DNA of 64,000 nt from the NCBI GenBank assembly GCA_022606425.2, contig JAHDVF020001469.1:558001-622000 (forward strand), given 5' to 3'. Below, piece after piece: positions 41,262-51,245 of this stretch. A program made the position numbers and the translations under genes. Within the stretch, counting starts at the first letter, position 1. Every line of letters begins with the position of its first letter. The notes below the pieces were generated by a model, which was given only the letters and a program-made list of their open reading frames with translations, searched no databases and was not told the origin of the DNA. Source of the stretch: Lepidostoma basale. Its lineage: Eukaryota > Arthropoda > Insecta > Trichoptera > Lepidostomatidae.

Positions 41262-41412
41262 CAAGATGCTCATTAAAGTCAAGAGTACCTAGTTGTCTTC
41301 TAAACTTATAATACTTTACTAATATGAAAGACGTCGATCTCCAAGGAGACCGCGTTCAGCAGACAGACTATTTTCTCTTCCCACCGGTGTCACCAGAGGC
41401 AGGTTGGTTCAT
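41262..41412 (-). mobile_element. L-PWLY LINE scrap
   Basis: Complement of the EIDVFHI region and RTNLPLVTPVG, cut off at 41412. Confidence 0.75.
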
Positions 41413-41840
41413 TCATTATGGTACATCTCTTTATGGGTAAGAAAATAAGGATTGCTCCAATATACATGTATTCTTATGTAGAGCACCATTAGACCATTGT
41501 TTATCTTGCAAGCTCCCAATAACGTTCTAAGGTTTCTAGTACTCACCATTCCCCTATCGCCCCAGGGATACTGCGGTCACCCCCGCCACATCTTGGTCCT
41601 GTCTGTCCGTCGCTGATTGGGAATTATTTAAATGTGTGTCCGGTTGTGGTCCATCCAATGATTCTGGGATTGATGCGGTTACTTCCGGTTCTAATAACGA
41701 AATCTCCCATTTATTTTGCAGACGACTCTCATTTGAATTATTAATGTTGTTATTTGAAAATTAATGGTAGAAATTCATTGTTAATAATGAAAATAAATCT
41801 CAGAAATTAAAAAAAATTATTTAAAAAAAAAAACAAAAAA
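41413..41840. other. Unique stretch
   Basis: GC-richer 41540-41700, then AT-rich. No supported gene. Confidence 0.4.
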
Positions 41841-41845
41841 ATCAC

Positions 41846-42490
41846 GCCGTTTCCCCGCAGGGAAAGACAGAAAGAATCGACCGCCACACTACTCTATCCT
41901 GGCACACCTCTCTAGATTCCTCCACATTCATACAGCGACTCATATATGCACGTCGATTCTTCCGACTTCTAACATGGCCAACCTTTAAAATTTTATTATT
42001 TTGGTCATGCTATGTTTTCCTCGGTCTACCTCGACTCCGTACTCCATTTACTATACTTTTTTAACCATTATTTCTTCACCCATGCGCTCCATATGTCCGA
42101 ACCAACGAAGCGATCCTTTCATAATTTGGTCATAATACTATGCATTTGAGATTCTGTCGTATATCGTTCTATCACACATACGTCTTAGGGACCTCATCTC
42201 TACCGCATTTATTCTGCTCTCATCTTTCTTCTGCCAGTCCCATGCTTCGCTTCCATACATTAGGGTTGGGAACAGAAATCCATTGTGAACGGCCGTTTTC
42301 GCTTTCATTGATAAATTCATTGATAAAAATATGTGTGAACGAAGAGAATTTGGAGCAGGTGAGTGAATTCGTGTATTTAGGTTGCATGTTCACAGCGGAT
42401 GCCCGGACGGATAGTGACGTCGGAAGAAGGGTTGGTGCGGGTAATAAAGTGAATGGAGATTTAAAAATAGTTATTGGAAACAAAAAATAT
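41846..42490 (-). mobile_element. L-HMERM-B LINE with 5' inversion (twin-primed)
   Basis: Minus part 41846-42320: NLSMKAKTAVHNGFLFPTLM, YGSEAWDWQKKDE, RMCDRTIYDRISNA (followed by a frameshift), RWFGHMERMGEE and the terminus. Plus part from about 42330: ICVNEENLEQVSEFVYLG, RRVGAGNKVNGDLKIVIGNK, ending exactly where the minus part begins in family order. A 12-bp repeat TTCATTGATAAA marks the junction. Confidence 0.8.
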
Positions 42491-42497
42491 TTATATG

Positions 42498-42575
42498 AAA
42501 GAAATTTCCAATTTGTAGGAGAGCAATAGCTCCCAGGCTGGTACTCCCGAAAAGACAATATCCAAGAAAACAAAT
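42498..42575. repeat. Repeat shared with 38.3 kb
   Basis: GAAAGAAATTTCCAA..., GGTACTCCCGAAAAGACAAT; matches 38305-38380. Identity unknown. Confidence 0.6.
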
Positions 42576-42644
42576 ATTTACATACTTCGGTTTTTTTAAT
42601 TATTTTAAAAATAAATCTAAATTTCGAAAATGCCAATTTGAATT

Positions 42645-42974
42645 CATCATCAGCTGTCTGTCATCCACTGCTGAATGTAGGCCTCTCCCAAAGTCCGCCA
42701 CCGCCCCCTATCCATTGCCACTGCCATCTATCCATGTCCAGCAATCCTCTTCGGATCGTCGGTCCAGCGGGCAGGGGGACGTCCAACTCTACGGAATCCT
42801 GTACGCGGTTTCCACTCCAGAACCCGTCTTCCACATCGGCTGTCGGTTTTCCGACAGATATGGCCAGCCCACCGCCACTTCAGCCCGCCTATCCGTAGAG
42901 CCACCTCAGTCACCTTGGTTTGTTGTCGAATAATTCCGTTTCTAAATCTGTCCCTCAAGGTTATTCCAAGCATG
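42645..42974 (-). mobile_element. L-WAGH LINE, C-terminal fragment
   Basis: Minus strand: AMLGITLRDRFRNGIIR, KVTEVALRIGGLKWRWAGHI, RVLEWKPRTGFRRVGRPPAR, WTDDPKRIAGHG, and the CAGCAGTGGATGACAGAC end with a short GAT tail. Confidence 0.85.
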
Positions 42975-42975
42975 G

Positions 42976-43437
42976 CTCTTCAAATCAAATCAAATCAAAT
43001 CAGTTTATTAACTCAATAGACATTACGAACAGGAAAATGTTTAAGGCATCTATTAAGTACAGGTAATATATTATAAAAATACAACAAAGTACCAGGAACG
43101 CATTAGAGATGGTTCGACATTAGGAAGACAAGATACTTTCTAAAGTCAAGAGTATTTGTCCCCTGAACGTACTTTCACTAACATAAAAGACGTCGATCTC
43201 CGAGGAGACCGCGTTCAGCAGACTAATTGCTCTTCCCACCGGTGTCACCAGAGGCAGATTGGTTCTGGCGGCCGTTCTCGAAGTATCCCCTAATTAATCT
43301 GAAGAAATGGGTTATTAGATGTCCATCTCTTCGAAGCTGTAGAGAATTGGTTCCGAGCATTCCCAGAAGAAATGCTGTGGGATAGAGCCACGGATAACTA
43401 CCATACTCCCTCATGTAGAGATACCTCAGAAATTTTT
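42976..43437 (-). mobile_element. L-PWLY LINE with internal deletion
   Basis: TTGAT tail, 3' UTR, SEIDVFYV, RTNLPLVTPVGRAI, then a jump to ENGRQN and REYGSYPWLYPTAFLLGML. About 110 bp missing between. Ends at 43437. Confidence 0.8.
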
Positions 43438-44049
43438 CCTCATTTGAATTGTTTCGAACTTTATTCGTACTTATTTTCGTATGGAGTATTTTCCACCTAT
43501 AAATGTCATAATGGCTTGCGTAATTTCTATAATTGCTCCATTGTTCGGAACCAAGATCAAAATTACATAATTACGATTCCGCCATTCCTGAATGGCGTAT
43601 TGTTCCATTTGAACTTTGAAACTTGAACACAAAAATGCTGCACTCAATACGTCTGCCCCTCGTGCAGTAATTATTTTGGCGAAAGCAGGTGCACCAACTT
43701 TTGAAAAATGTAAAACAATTATACCAAGTAAGTACTTGCTGAATTATTGTGGGATATTTAAGATTATTAAAATTTTCTGAGGTATCTCTACTTGAATATA
43801 TAGTCCATTCACAACAAGGAGATCGTTTGCAATAGTATGAATGGCAGTGCGTTTACAAAAAATCAAGACGGTATTTTTATTTCATTTTTTTATGATTGGA
43901 AAACTAAAAAATGTTTCAATCATACATTCAAAAATTTAAATAAATAAACATGTTATTTTTATTAACTAAAATGTTCTCGACTTAATTGTTATGATTATAA
44001 AATATAAGTTAATTAAAATTATAATTTATTTATTGATTTTTTCCTTGAA
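43438..44049. other. Unique stretch
   Basis: AT-rich. A 25-bp L-PWLY scrap (GAGGTATCTCTAC) lies near 43780 in plus orientation, inverted to the one at 43420. Confidence 0.4.
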
Positions 44050-44590
44050 AAAGCGACTACCCACGTGGCCGACATTTAATATTTGATTTGTTTGATCGTG
44101 CCACGTTTTCCTCGGTCTTCCTATATTTCTAGTTCCATTTACATCGTTGACATACTTTTTTACGATGTGTAGTCAGTACGTTTTGCCATTTTACCCAGTT
44201 GCTCAGGTGTCGAAAATTGGACTTCACGATTGCGCTTCATTCGAGATAGCCGTGGCGCTCATATGTCCGAAATCATATTTAAACAATAATGGCATTAAAG
44301 TATCTATTAAATAAAGCAAATATCGTAGACATTAACATTATATTAATTTTTTTTTTTTTTAAATTTTGAATCTGTATACCTCTAAAAAAACATCCTTTAT
44401 ATAACAATATTTTCTTTCGACACTCTATCATACACAGAGTATCCACACCACATTCGTCTAAGAGATCTAATTCTTTCTGTTTTTATTCTACTTTCATCCT
44501 TCTTTTGCCAGTTCCATGCTTCGCTTCCATACATAAGGGTCGGTAGAAAAACACCATTGTGCTAAACTACTTGCTCCAAATTTTCGATTT
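44050..44590 (-). mobile_element. L-HMERM-A LINE fragments
   Basis: 44050-44165 covers VNDVNGTRNIGRPRKTWHDQ; 44400-44575 covers YGSEAWNWQKKDESRIKTE and RSLRRMWCG; 44576-44590 jumps to GENLEQVV. Unrelated sequence lies between (44166-44400). Confidence 0.7.
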
Positions 44591-44970
44591 AGAACTCGAC
44601 CGTACTGGAGGATGTTGGTCTTTTTGTCCCCGATAGATATCTCCGACAGCGACAGCACAGATTGTTTTACCTACCGGCCGCCAGAACCAATCTGCCTCTG
44701 GTGACACCGGTGGGAAGAGCAATTAGTATGCTGAACGCGGTTTTCTCGGAGATTGACGTCTTTCATGTTAGTGAAAGTACGTTTGGGGGACAAATACTCT
44801 TGACTTTGGAAAGTATCTTGTCTTCCTAATGTCGAACCATCACTAATGCGTTCTTGGTATTATGTTGTATGTGTATAATATCTTACCTGTACTCAATAGA
44901 TGTCTTAAACATTTATGCTGTTTGTAATGTCTTTTGAGTAAATAAAATTATTTGATTTGATCTTTTGTAA
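44586..44970 (+). mobile_element. L-PWLY LINE, 3' end
   Basis: LEDVGLFVPDRYLRQRQHRL, FYLPAARTNLPLVTPVGRAI, EIDVFHVSESTFGGQILLTL, stop at about 44829, AATAAAATTATTTGATTTGAT tail (part). Confidence 0.85.
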
Positions 44971-44995
44971 ACATACTACCATACACAAACAATCT

Positions 44996-45060
44996 ACTTG
45001 CTCATTTGCCAGCTCCATGCTTCGCATCCATACATAAGCGTCGGTACAAGAACACCATTT
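44996..45060 (-). mobile_element. L-HMERM-A scrap
   Basis: About 60 bp around NGVLVPTLMYGCEAWSWQ. Confidence 0.65.
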
Positions 45061-45485
45061 GATTTCACTGAAATTTTTTTGTCACATCTATTCCATCTCT
45101 TGACAATGTATTATATTTTTTTTCCAAGACTTTTCTGGTGTTTTCACAGCGTCATTGAAACCCCCGCCATTTTGCAGGTAGCTTCGAATTATATCGGGAA
45201 ATTACTCCCTCCTCGCTACATGTAGAAATCCTTACAAAAACGAGTGCATTTGCAAAATGATTTAATTGCACCGTTGCGTCGCTGGTGCATTCGGATCGGT
45301 GGGGAGTCCAACTCCACGACTTTCTAGTGAGACTTGAAAAAATTTACGAACAACCCCGAAGCAATCCACTTAACTCCATTTTATTTATTCAAACCTGAAC
45401 ATTTAACAATTTTGAAGTTGAATAAATGTAATAAATATGGGATCTCTTGGAAGAATGTGTATGTGTACTCTATATATTATAGTTT
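45061..45485. other. No recognised feature
   Basis: Unique; a CAG|GTAGCT donor-like site near 45177 has no supporting frame. Confidence 0.35.
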
Positions 45486-45925
45486 TAGAGAGTTTTCAAG
45501 AATCCCTATGTTTTGTGAATTTTGTATAATTCATTGGTCCGGAGCCGGCTCGAATGTGTTATGGAGTCCCCACGAGGCGAGATACTCGCTCATGTTAGAG
45601 AGGGTTCCGAAAAGATTTCTGAGATATCTCTACATGAGGGAGTTTGGTAGCTATCCGTGGCTTTATCCCACTGCATTCCTCTCGGGCATGCTGGGGACCA
45701 ATAGTTAACAGATTAGAAGGGATGGGTGCACACTTACCCATTTCTTCAGACTTATCAGGGGATTCTTTGAGAATTCCGTCATCTTGGAGGCTCTCCATCT
45801 CTCATGCGTTCCTGGTATTATATAGTTATTATATTTTACCTGTTCTCAATAGATGTCTTAAACTATAAAAATTGTTTGTAATATCTTGAGAAATTGAGAA
45901 AATAAACTGATTGATTGATTGATTG
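45486..45925 (+). mobile_element. L-PWLY LINE with internal deletion
   Basis: CEFCIIHWSGAGSNVLWSP, EARYSLMLERVPKRFLRYLY, FGSYPWLYPTAFLSGMLGTN, stop, DGCTLTHFFRLI, then a jump to the 3' UTR and a GATTGATTGATTGATAA tail. Confidence 0.85.
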
Positions 45926-46046
45926 ATAACTCCGGTCAGAAGCAGGCTCGAGGGAGGTGCCGTGATGCGGAGTCCTCATGAGGCTCAGTATTCTCTCATG
46001 TTGGAGAGGGTTTAAACGAAATTCTTGAGAGCACTCTTCTTGAGAT
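45926..46046 (+). mobile_element. L-PWLY-2b LINE scrap
   Basis: SGQKQARGRCR in one frame, VMRSPHEAQYSLMLERV in another; nearest to the 63.6-kb copy. Confidence 0.7.
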
Positions 46047-46047
46047 A

Positions 46048-46828
46048 GTACGGGATATTATTATTATTATTATTATTTTGTTGAAAAAACTCCTTACGTC
46101 ATTACAGCGCAAGCCAAACCGATGTAAAGGGTGAAATAAAAGAATATCAAAGGAAATATACATAGAACCTTATGAATAGGAAAAGCCAGTTATCTGCTTG
46201 CTGCCTTTATCATAAGGGCATTTACGAATTCGCCATAATTGCATCCAAAGAGGTCTATCTCTTCTGCAACCTCATTTAAGAGACGAATCGCCTTCAATAC
46301 AGGAGAACTTCGAAGGGCCTCTGTCCGGCAATTTGGGGCATAAAATAATATATGCCCCCTTGCTCTGCTATAACTATGGGGAACGTACAGATTTATTTCT
46401 CTCAGTTCTCCTGGATTGAAAACACCTCCGGATAACAGTTTAAAAAAATGCTTTCCCAGAAAGATCATTCTACGAGCTTCAAGAGTGTTGAAACCCAACA
46501 CTCCTGAGAGAAACAGTGAGGGGTACATAAAAGGAAAACAGTTATACTCCCTGAGGTATAAATACCTTAAAAATCGTTTCTGGATCCTTTCCAGCTCCAA
46601 GATGACTGTTCTTTCTCTGGGGTCCCAAATGATAGAGCGGTACTCCAAGTTACTACGAACCAGCGCTTCATACAGTCGACGGATCGCCGTTATGTTTGAA
46701 AAAGATCTTGCGTTCCGTAAAACAAAACCAAGCATTTTGTTGGCTCGCATGATAATGTTAGATAGATGTATTTTAAATGTGAAGTTGGACTCAAACGTGA
46801 TACCCAGATCCATAATATGATCAACATA
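46048..46828 (-). mobile_element. L-MYPS LINE, C-terminal fragment with 3' UTR
   Basis: Minus strand: IMDLGITFESNFTFKIHLSN, RANKMLGFVLRNARSF, LYEALVRSNLEYRSIIWDPR, LELERIQKRFLRYLYLREYN, FMYPSLFLSGVLGFNTLEAR, YVPHSYSRARGHILFYAPN, LNEVAEEIDLFGCNYGEFV and a stop at 46190. A 3' UTR of about 140 bp ends in AAT repeats. Same domain plan as L-PWLY but strongly diverged. The open frame extending to 46936 runs into antisense L-PWLY-2b. Confidence 0.85.
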
Positions 46829-47128
46829 TATCCTTGGCTCTATCCAACATATATCCTTGGCTCTATCCAATGGCATTTCACTTGGGTATGCTGGGGTATA
46901 ACTCCCTCGAACTGAGGAGGGAAGGATGAACGGCAACGTATTTTTTCAAGCTGATTCGGGACTCTATTGTGAAACCCCTATGTTCTGGAGCAATTAGGTA
47001 TTTTTGTTCCTGATAATTACCTGCGACAGCGCCGACATCAATTGTTCTTTGCTCCGTCACGCAGAACCAACCTGCCTTTGGGAATGCCAGTAGGAAGAGA
47101 AATTTGGACGTTGAATCTAATCGTCTCG
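46829..47128 (+). mobile_element. L-PWLY-2b LINE fragment
   Basis: Starts with a 22-bp duplication of ATATATCCTTGGCTCTATCC, then MAFHLGMLGYNSLELRRE, VLEQLGIFVPDNYLRQRR, HQLFFAPSRRTNLPLGMPVG. Stops break the frame. Truncated at 47128. Confidence 0.8.
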
Positions 47129-47235
47129 TCATTTATTCTACTCTCATCCTTCTTCTGCCAGTTCCATGCTTCGCTTCTATACACAACGGTTGGGACCAGA
47201 ACTCCATTGTGAACGGCCATTTTCGTCCACACTTA
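47129..47235 (-). mobile_element. L-HMERM-B scrap
   Basis: KMAVHNGVLVPTVVYRSEAW, NWQKKDESRIN; truncated both sides. Confidence 0.8.
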
Positions 47236-47299
47236 TGTTATAAACTGTCATATTTTATGGCCCATTAAATATTATGTTATTTTTCGCATAGATAGATAC

Positions 47300-47470
47300 G
47301 TATAGACTTATGACGGACACTCCAGGTCATACATTTAGCCCCATCATAAAACAACTAACAAATCACATTCCAACAATGTTTCCTACAGACGTAAGGGGAA
47401 TAGCTATTAGAGCTGAACCTCTGTAAGCCAGAAGATCCAAGTCCAAGTTTGAACACATGGTTTCGGGGAA
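47300..47470 (+). mobile_element. Jockey-clade LINE, 3' scrap, tail-to-tail
   Basis: The last part of the coding and 3' region (TPGHTFSPII, IPTMFPTDVRGIAI) in plus orientation, inverted relative to the longer copy beside it. The pair gives an inverted repeat of about 80 bp. Confidence 0.7.
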
Positions 47471-47479
47471 ACGGCTTGC

Positions 47480-48140
47480 TGGTTGATTTTTAATTGGACT
47501 TGGACTTGGATCTTCTGGCTTACAGAGGTTCAGCTCATGTGGCTATTCCTCTTACGTCTGATGGGAACATTGTTGGAAGGTGATTTGGTGGGTTGTTAGT
47601 TTATTCGGGGGCATGATTTGTGTGGCCCGGAGTGTTCCTCTGAAGGAGAATCGATTTTGGGCGCTTGTGGCGGCTGGAAGTGTTTGGGTCGTAATTAGAG
47701 AGGTCTTTTATTGTGGGGTTGGGATGTGAAGGAAGTCCTTTGTAAAAACGTTCGGCAAGTTTCAGAATGAATTCATCTATCATCGGGATTCCCGATTCTA
47801 GGTGCAGTTGTGTAATCCTGGTCCATGAAGGCGCACCAAGCGATAAGCGGATAGCCTTATTTTGCAGGATTTGGAGTTTTTGTATGTGACTCGAAGCTGC
47901 ATAGCCCCAGATTGGGGCTGCATAAGTGAAGATCGGCCTTATAACCGTTTTGTATATCAGGAGTTTATTGTCGATGCTTAGTTTACTGTTTCTAGCTAAC
48001 ATTGGGTAGAGGGCTGAGATTGCTTTTGACGCGGCTTTGACTTTATTTGTAATGTGTGGCCTCCATGTCAGCTTAGAATCCAAGGTAACCCCAAGGTATT
48101 TAAATTTTTCAAATCGTTTATGCGTGTTTTTCTCCATTTC
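47480..48140 (-). mobile_element. Jockey-clade LINE, C-terminal fragment
   Basis: A 178-codon frame (47601-48137, minus): FEKFKYLGVTLDSKLTWRPH, LLIYKTVIRPIFTYAAPIWG, AASSHIQKLQILQNKAIRL, HLESGIPMIDEFILKLAERF. YLGVxLDxxLTWxxHI with LYKTxIRPIxTYAAPxWG is diagnostic of Jockey-type elements. 5' part missing. Confidence 0.9.
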
Positions 48141-48475
48141 GATTGCCGAGAAAGCCAGGAATTGAGGGTTTCAGGCTCGTCGCGGTATTTAATTATCGCC
48201 CGCCATTAATCTGGCGTATTAATTGACGCCCTCCAGCCGCGAACGGGCCCTTCGGCTCCACGCTGTCAGTGGAGAGGAGTGAAGAGGCGCCGGGCCCGCC
48301 GCGAGAACCCGCATCCGGGTAGAGAGGGGTGCATGCACACGCGGGGTAAAACGCGCACTACTCGCGACACTTCACTGTTTTTTTTTTCCGTTCGTATCTT
48401 TCAAGTGCTTGGCTGTAAGGTGTGTTGATAGTTGATGATATATCTCTCAAAGTATTTTTATATTTTTTATATTTA
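48141..48475. other. GC-rich unique island
   Basis: 48170-48370 is GC- and CpG-rich (CCGGGCCCGCCGCGAGAACC near 48290), with no repeat partner and no frame. Candidate conserved non-coding DNA. Confidence 0.4.
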
Positions 48476-48616
48476 TCTTCTTCTTAAAGTGCCCTGTCAG
48501 GTCCCCCCGACGTTGGCTATCACTCTGGTAAACTCTTCACTATCCTGCGCTGTCCGGATTAGCTCCTCCACAGTTTCAATTCCTGTCCATTCCCTCACAC
48601 TACGCAGCCAAGAGTT
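48476..48616 (-). mobile_element. L-YGCET LINE, 3' end
   Basis: GAA-type tail (TTCTTCTT at 48476) and the complement of the ELIRTAQDSEEFTRVIANV segment. Confidence 0.75.
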
Positions 48617-48723
48617 ATTTCTTTATTATGTATTTTATATGTATTTTTCTTCATCATGGATAATTGAATATTTCGAATATTATTATTATAACTTGAATTT
48701 TTTTTTTAGAACTTCATTATAAA

Positions 48724-49110
48724 TGGGTCCCCTAACGTTGGCGATCCCATGCGCCGCTCGGAACAGCTCCTCCACAATTCGGATGTCCGTCTACTCCCTC
48801 ACGTTTAGCAGCCAGAACATTTGTCTCCTATCAGGCCCTCGGCGTCCCTCAACTTTCCCCTCCAATATCAGTTGGAGAAGGTGGTACTTTTCCCCACGCA
48901 GTATATGACCCGGATGTGAGATCTATAGATACTGCATGGGGAAAGCCCCATGCAGTATATGACCCAGATGTGAAATCTTCCGAATCTTGATAGTTGATTA
49001 CAGTTCCCCGTCAACTCTAGCTCGCCTCAGGACTTCGGTATTGGTAACCATGTCTGTTCAGGGAATTCTGAGCATTCGGCGATGGAGTCACATTTCAAAT
49101 GCTTCTAGTC
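48724..49110 (-). mobile_element. L-YGCET LINE, C-terminal fragment with internal duplication
   Basis: EAFEMWLHRRMLRIP near 49090, ARVDGELYSTIK, LGHILRGEKYHLLQLILEGK, then the ELFRAAHG segment. A stretch of about 40 bp (CAGTATATGACCC.GATGTGA) is repeated at 48898 and 48952. Tail missing. Confidence 0.75.
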
Positions 49111-49149
49111 ATTATAAATAATGAACAAATAAAATCGTATTTCATTTTG

Positions 49150-49340
49150 TTTAAATCCACTTCCAACCCTTGATGAAAGCGAAGTTTGGAACTGTCAGAA
49201 GAAGAATAAATGCGGTAGATATGAGATCCCTTAGACATATGTGTGATAAAACGGTGTACGACAGAGTTTCAAATACTGATATTAGGAAGAAATGTAGAGC
49301 GGAAGAAAGTATTATGAACTACGTTGGTGGAAGAAATAAT
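49150..49340 (+). mobile_element. L-HMERM-B LINE scrap
   Basis: RRINAVDMRSLRHMCDKTVY, DRVSNTDIRKKCRAEESIM; truncated both sides. Confidence 0.8.
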
Positions 49341-49439
49341 TGTTTCAAAAAGTATACATTAACGATTTTATTTTATTTTTATATTTTCCACCTTTAATAT
49401 TTTCTCCAATAAATAGTAACTAACCGTTCTCTTAATTAA

Positions 49440-49690
49440 AATATTTAGGTACCCAACTCAATTTCAGCAAGAACTTCAAAAGTATATCGAAGAAATTATT
49501 CAAGTTGACATAGGAACAAATACACATAAAGGTTTGAAAAATCAAGAAAATTTGACATTTGATATATTATTGTAATACCTGATGATGTCAACGTAGGTTG
49601 ATGAAACAGCTGTCGCGTAGAATAAAATACAATTGTGATACAAAAACAAAGTTATTTAATTTAACAGTTTAGAAGTTGTTAATATTCTAT
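49440..49690 (+). mobile_element. Type D hammerhead repeat
   Basis: CAGCAAGAACTTCAAAAG segment with EIIQVDIG-like codons, a ribozyme at 49579-49614, and the ACAAAGTTATTTAATTTAACAG flank. Same boundaries as the 15.5-kb copy. Confidence 0.65.
49563..49628 (+). ncRNA. Hammerhead ribozyme, type D, intact core
   Basis: CTGATGA 49579-49585, helix II GTCAAC 49587-49592 with GTTGAT 49597-49602 (one wobble), loop GTAG, GAAACAGCTGTC 49603-49614, cleavage expected after 49614. All core nucleotides conserved, helix III palindrome intact. Confidence 0.8.
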
Positions 49691-50250
49691 AATGGGGCGG
49701 CCGAATGCCTTATATACTCTCACCTTACTTTTTTTTTTCTTCTCAAATAACATAGTTGGTAAATCACCAAATCAGACAACTTCATAAAGATAAAGGTTAC
49801 AGTTTTTCCATCACATCACACACTTGTATGTTGCGATTCCATTACTTTTCGCATACAAGCTCATTTCCTTGATTTACGATAAATACGAAAAAACAAAATG
49901 GCTTCCGAGACATTTTTTTTTGCAATTTTCTCCGATAATAATGCTGGCAATATTCCGTGCCATCTTCCCGCACAATGGCGTGAAACGACGAACATGTCAT
50001 ATTGTATATTTTACGCTTTGAAAATGTCCATTCTTACATCTGACACACAATTCCCAGCCAATTGTTTTCGTGCGCTATAAATAATAACATCGCGTGACAC
50101 GTTTAAAAGTGTCCCTTCCCGTCTCCGCTTGCCCCATTGTGCCCTCGCCTCCCTTCGTCCCTTTGTATGGAGTGCCCTCCTTCGGGTGGCTATTTTCTCT
50201 TTTCATCCAAACGATTTGGCGACATGACACAATTTTATTCTAGGGATAAT
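49691..50250. other. Unique stretch
   Basis: AT-rich, then GC-richer at 50110-50200. Frames of 60-65 codons overlap in different phases; none recognised. Confidence 0.4.
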
Positions 50251-50254
50251 CTAA

Positions 50255-50345
50255 TGATTTTACTGAAATCTCTCGATGGAAGTTCGTTTTAAATAATATT
50301 TAAATAAAACGATGTTTTTATTGACTACTTGAACTTTTGCCTTTA
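50255..50345 (+). repeat. Type E repeat flank without ribozyme
   Basis: TGATTTTACTGAAATCTCTCG to AAATAAAACGATGTTTTTATTGACTACTTG; matches 15.02-15.11 kb, but continues into other sequence where the hairpin would start. Confidence 0.65.
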
Positions 50346-50535
50346 CAGTAGACGCTCTCTTAACCGGCGACGCTTTAACCGTCCCACCGATTTAACCGGC
50401 CTCTTCTAGGAAGTCTAGGAGAATTTTTTGAGTGATGTGTGACTTTTTCCGTTACATATTTAACAGTTTGTGAAGTGTTAATTTTTAATGTGTGAGTTTC
50501 TAATACAGAATAAAATTTCTGTTTTCTTACTGTTT
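50346..50535. other. Possible pogo/Tigger-like terminus
   Basis: CAGTAGACGCTCTCTTAACC at about 50347 resembles the CAGT-start terminal repeats of pogo/Tigger elements. No opposite terminus or transposase is visible, so this is tentative. Confidence 0.2.
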
Positions 50536-50597
50536 TGAAAAAAATGTATTATATATATACAACACACTGATAGTAAAAAATAAAAAAATATTATATA

Positions 50598-50640
50598 TAG
50601 ACATGTTTCGGACAAACAGTCCTGCTTTAGTAAAGATACA
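50598..50640 (-). ncRNA. Hammerhead-like motif C (left arm), decayed
   Basis: GAAACATGTC (complement of 50600-50609), helix II GGAC/GTCC (50619-50622 and 50610-50613), but the core reads CTAAAGC instead of CTGAAGA. Confidence 0.5.
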
Positions 50641-50741
50641 TATTTATTAAATATTAAAATTGTTGTTGTTTACATGATCTGACAGATGTTAATAACATCT
50701 GTCAGATCATGTAAACTACAGCAATTTTATAATATTTTTAT

Positions 50742-50800
50742 AAATATGTATCTTTACTGAAGAAGGACTGTTTGTCCGAAACATGTCTATGTAATTTTAT
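50742..50800 (+). ncRNA. Hammerhead ribozyme C (right arm), intact core
   Basis: CTGAAGA 50757-50763, spacer A, helix II GGAC 50765-50768 with GTCC 50774-50777, loop TGTTT, GAAACATGTC 50778-50787, cleavage expected after 50787. Core positions all conserved. Helix I is only partly paired. Confidence 0.75.
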
Positions 50801-50864
50801 TTTTTTAATATAAGTGTTGTATATACAAAGCGTATAAAAAAGAAAAATAGAATTTAACCATCAT

Positions 50865-51245
50865 AACAACACAAGGCTTTTGAGATGTGGTCCTATAGAA
50901 GACTATTAGGAATTTCCTGGAGAGACCACATTTCAAATGAGGAAGTTATTCAAGGAATCGAAGGAGGAAGGCACCTGCTCAGGACCTTGTCCGAAAGGCG
51001 TGCAAGATGGATCGGCCATGTAATACGTTAAGAAGGTCTCTTGCATGCCATAATGGAGGGTATGACCGAGGGGACAAACTCCAGGGGACGCGCACCCCGA
51101 GAGTACTTGGAGGACCTGTCGGTGGACGTGCGCTGCTCATCATATGCAGATTTCAAAAGAGCCGCACAAAACAGGGAAGAATGGAAGAGAAGAATAGAAG
51201 AAATTGCTGCAAACCAATCCCAGAATTGAAACTTTCTAACTAAAA
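50865..51245 (+). mobile_element. L-IGHV LINE, C-terminal fragment
   Basis: Same region as the 75-505 copy: FEMWSYRRLLGISWRDHISN, RRARWIGHVIR, a stop, EGLLHAIMEGMTEGTNSRGR, FKRAAQNREEWKRRIEE, QSQN and a stop at 51228. The CTAA tail is reduced to one unit. Confidence 0.8.

Larger units (their letters stand above)
50540..50830. mobile_element. Inverted pair of type C hammerhead repeats
   Basis: Arms at about 50560-50685 and 50695-50825 are inverted around a small centre (ACATCTGTCAGATCATGTAAAC and its complement). The left arm has a decayed core on the minus strand; the right arm is intact on the plus strand. Non-coding throughout. Confidence 0.65.

Noticed and set aside
46190..46936. A 248-codon minus frame as one protein from its first ATG
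   Set aside because: The first 40 or so residues are the antisense of an adjacent L-PWLY-2b fragment; only the part from about 46828 leftward is L-MYPS LINE.
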